DNA of 15,345 bases from JAICNG01 sp035765135 (GTDB taxonomy: Bacteria; Gemmatimonadota; Gemmatimonadetes; Gemmatimonadales; Gemmatimonadaceae), in contig DASTYE010000124.1 in the NCBI GenBank assembly GCA_035765135.1, forward strand, positions 1 to 15,345, given 5' to 3'. Both the position numbers and the translations under genes were made by a program. The notes under the pieces are model-generated. The model saw nothing but the letters and a program-made list of their open reading frames with translations. It searched no databases and was not told where the DNA came from. The stretch's first letter is position 1; every line of letters starts with the position of its first letter. This document shows positions 15,345 to 15,345 of the stretch, piece by piece.

Positions 15345-15345
15345 C

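Overview
The window looks like chromosomal DNA of a GC-rich, free-living Gram-negative bacterium with an elaborate cell envelope, most plausibly Gemmatimonadota or a similar soil lineage. This rests on the mix of families (CRTAC1/ASPIC-UnbV, TolB-like propellers, secreted prolyl oligopeptidase, a SusC/SusD pair), on signal peptides ending in ...AAQ, and on GC-rich codon use. It is an inference from style, because no rRNA or other marker gene is present. I found no tRNA, rRNA, CRISPR array, transposase or phage gene.

Left part (1-6160): a 5'-truncated CRTAC1-type VCBS/ASPIC-UnbV protein (+), a secreted protein joining a concanavalin-like domain to a TolB propeller (+), and a convergent periplasmic protein joining a carboxypeptidase-regulatory-like domain, one c-type heme site and a propeller (-). 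The three intergenic gaps here each hold one copy of a ~280-315 bp imperfect inverted repeat. The copies share outer ends, inner modules and an off-centre TGAGAACCTA that gives them orientation. A second, unrelated hairpin (1595-1718) follows copy 1, and its loop holds the annotated start codon of the TolB-like gene.

Middle part (6162-9657): three closely spaced + strand genes: a small NTF2/SnoaL-like protein, an exported alpha/beta hydrolase, and a secreted S9A prolyl oligopeptidase with its full catalytic triad.

Right part (9676-15344): a tight - strand operon read from the right edge: SusC-type TonB-dependent transporter (truncated by the window), SusD-type lipoprotein, GH43 lipoprotein, aldose 1-epimerase (galM), and a PhyH-family Fe(II)/2-oxoglutarate dioxygenase. 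Gaps are 10 to 52 bases. This is a small polysaccharide-utilisation locus: glycan is bound at the surface, cut by GH43 (arabinose- or xylose-type linkages are likely), imported through SusC, and the released sugar is mutarotated by GalM. The terminal PhyH gene is the unexpected member.

Two DNA-level signals are not explained by the genes. One is the dispersed inverted-repeat family. The other is a short word, RCCTAACG (reverse complement CGTTAGGY), found nine times in both orientations and three reading frames. It brings in Leu codons CTA or TTA, and once it contains a stop codon.
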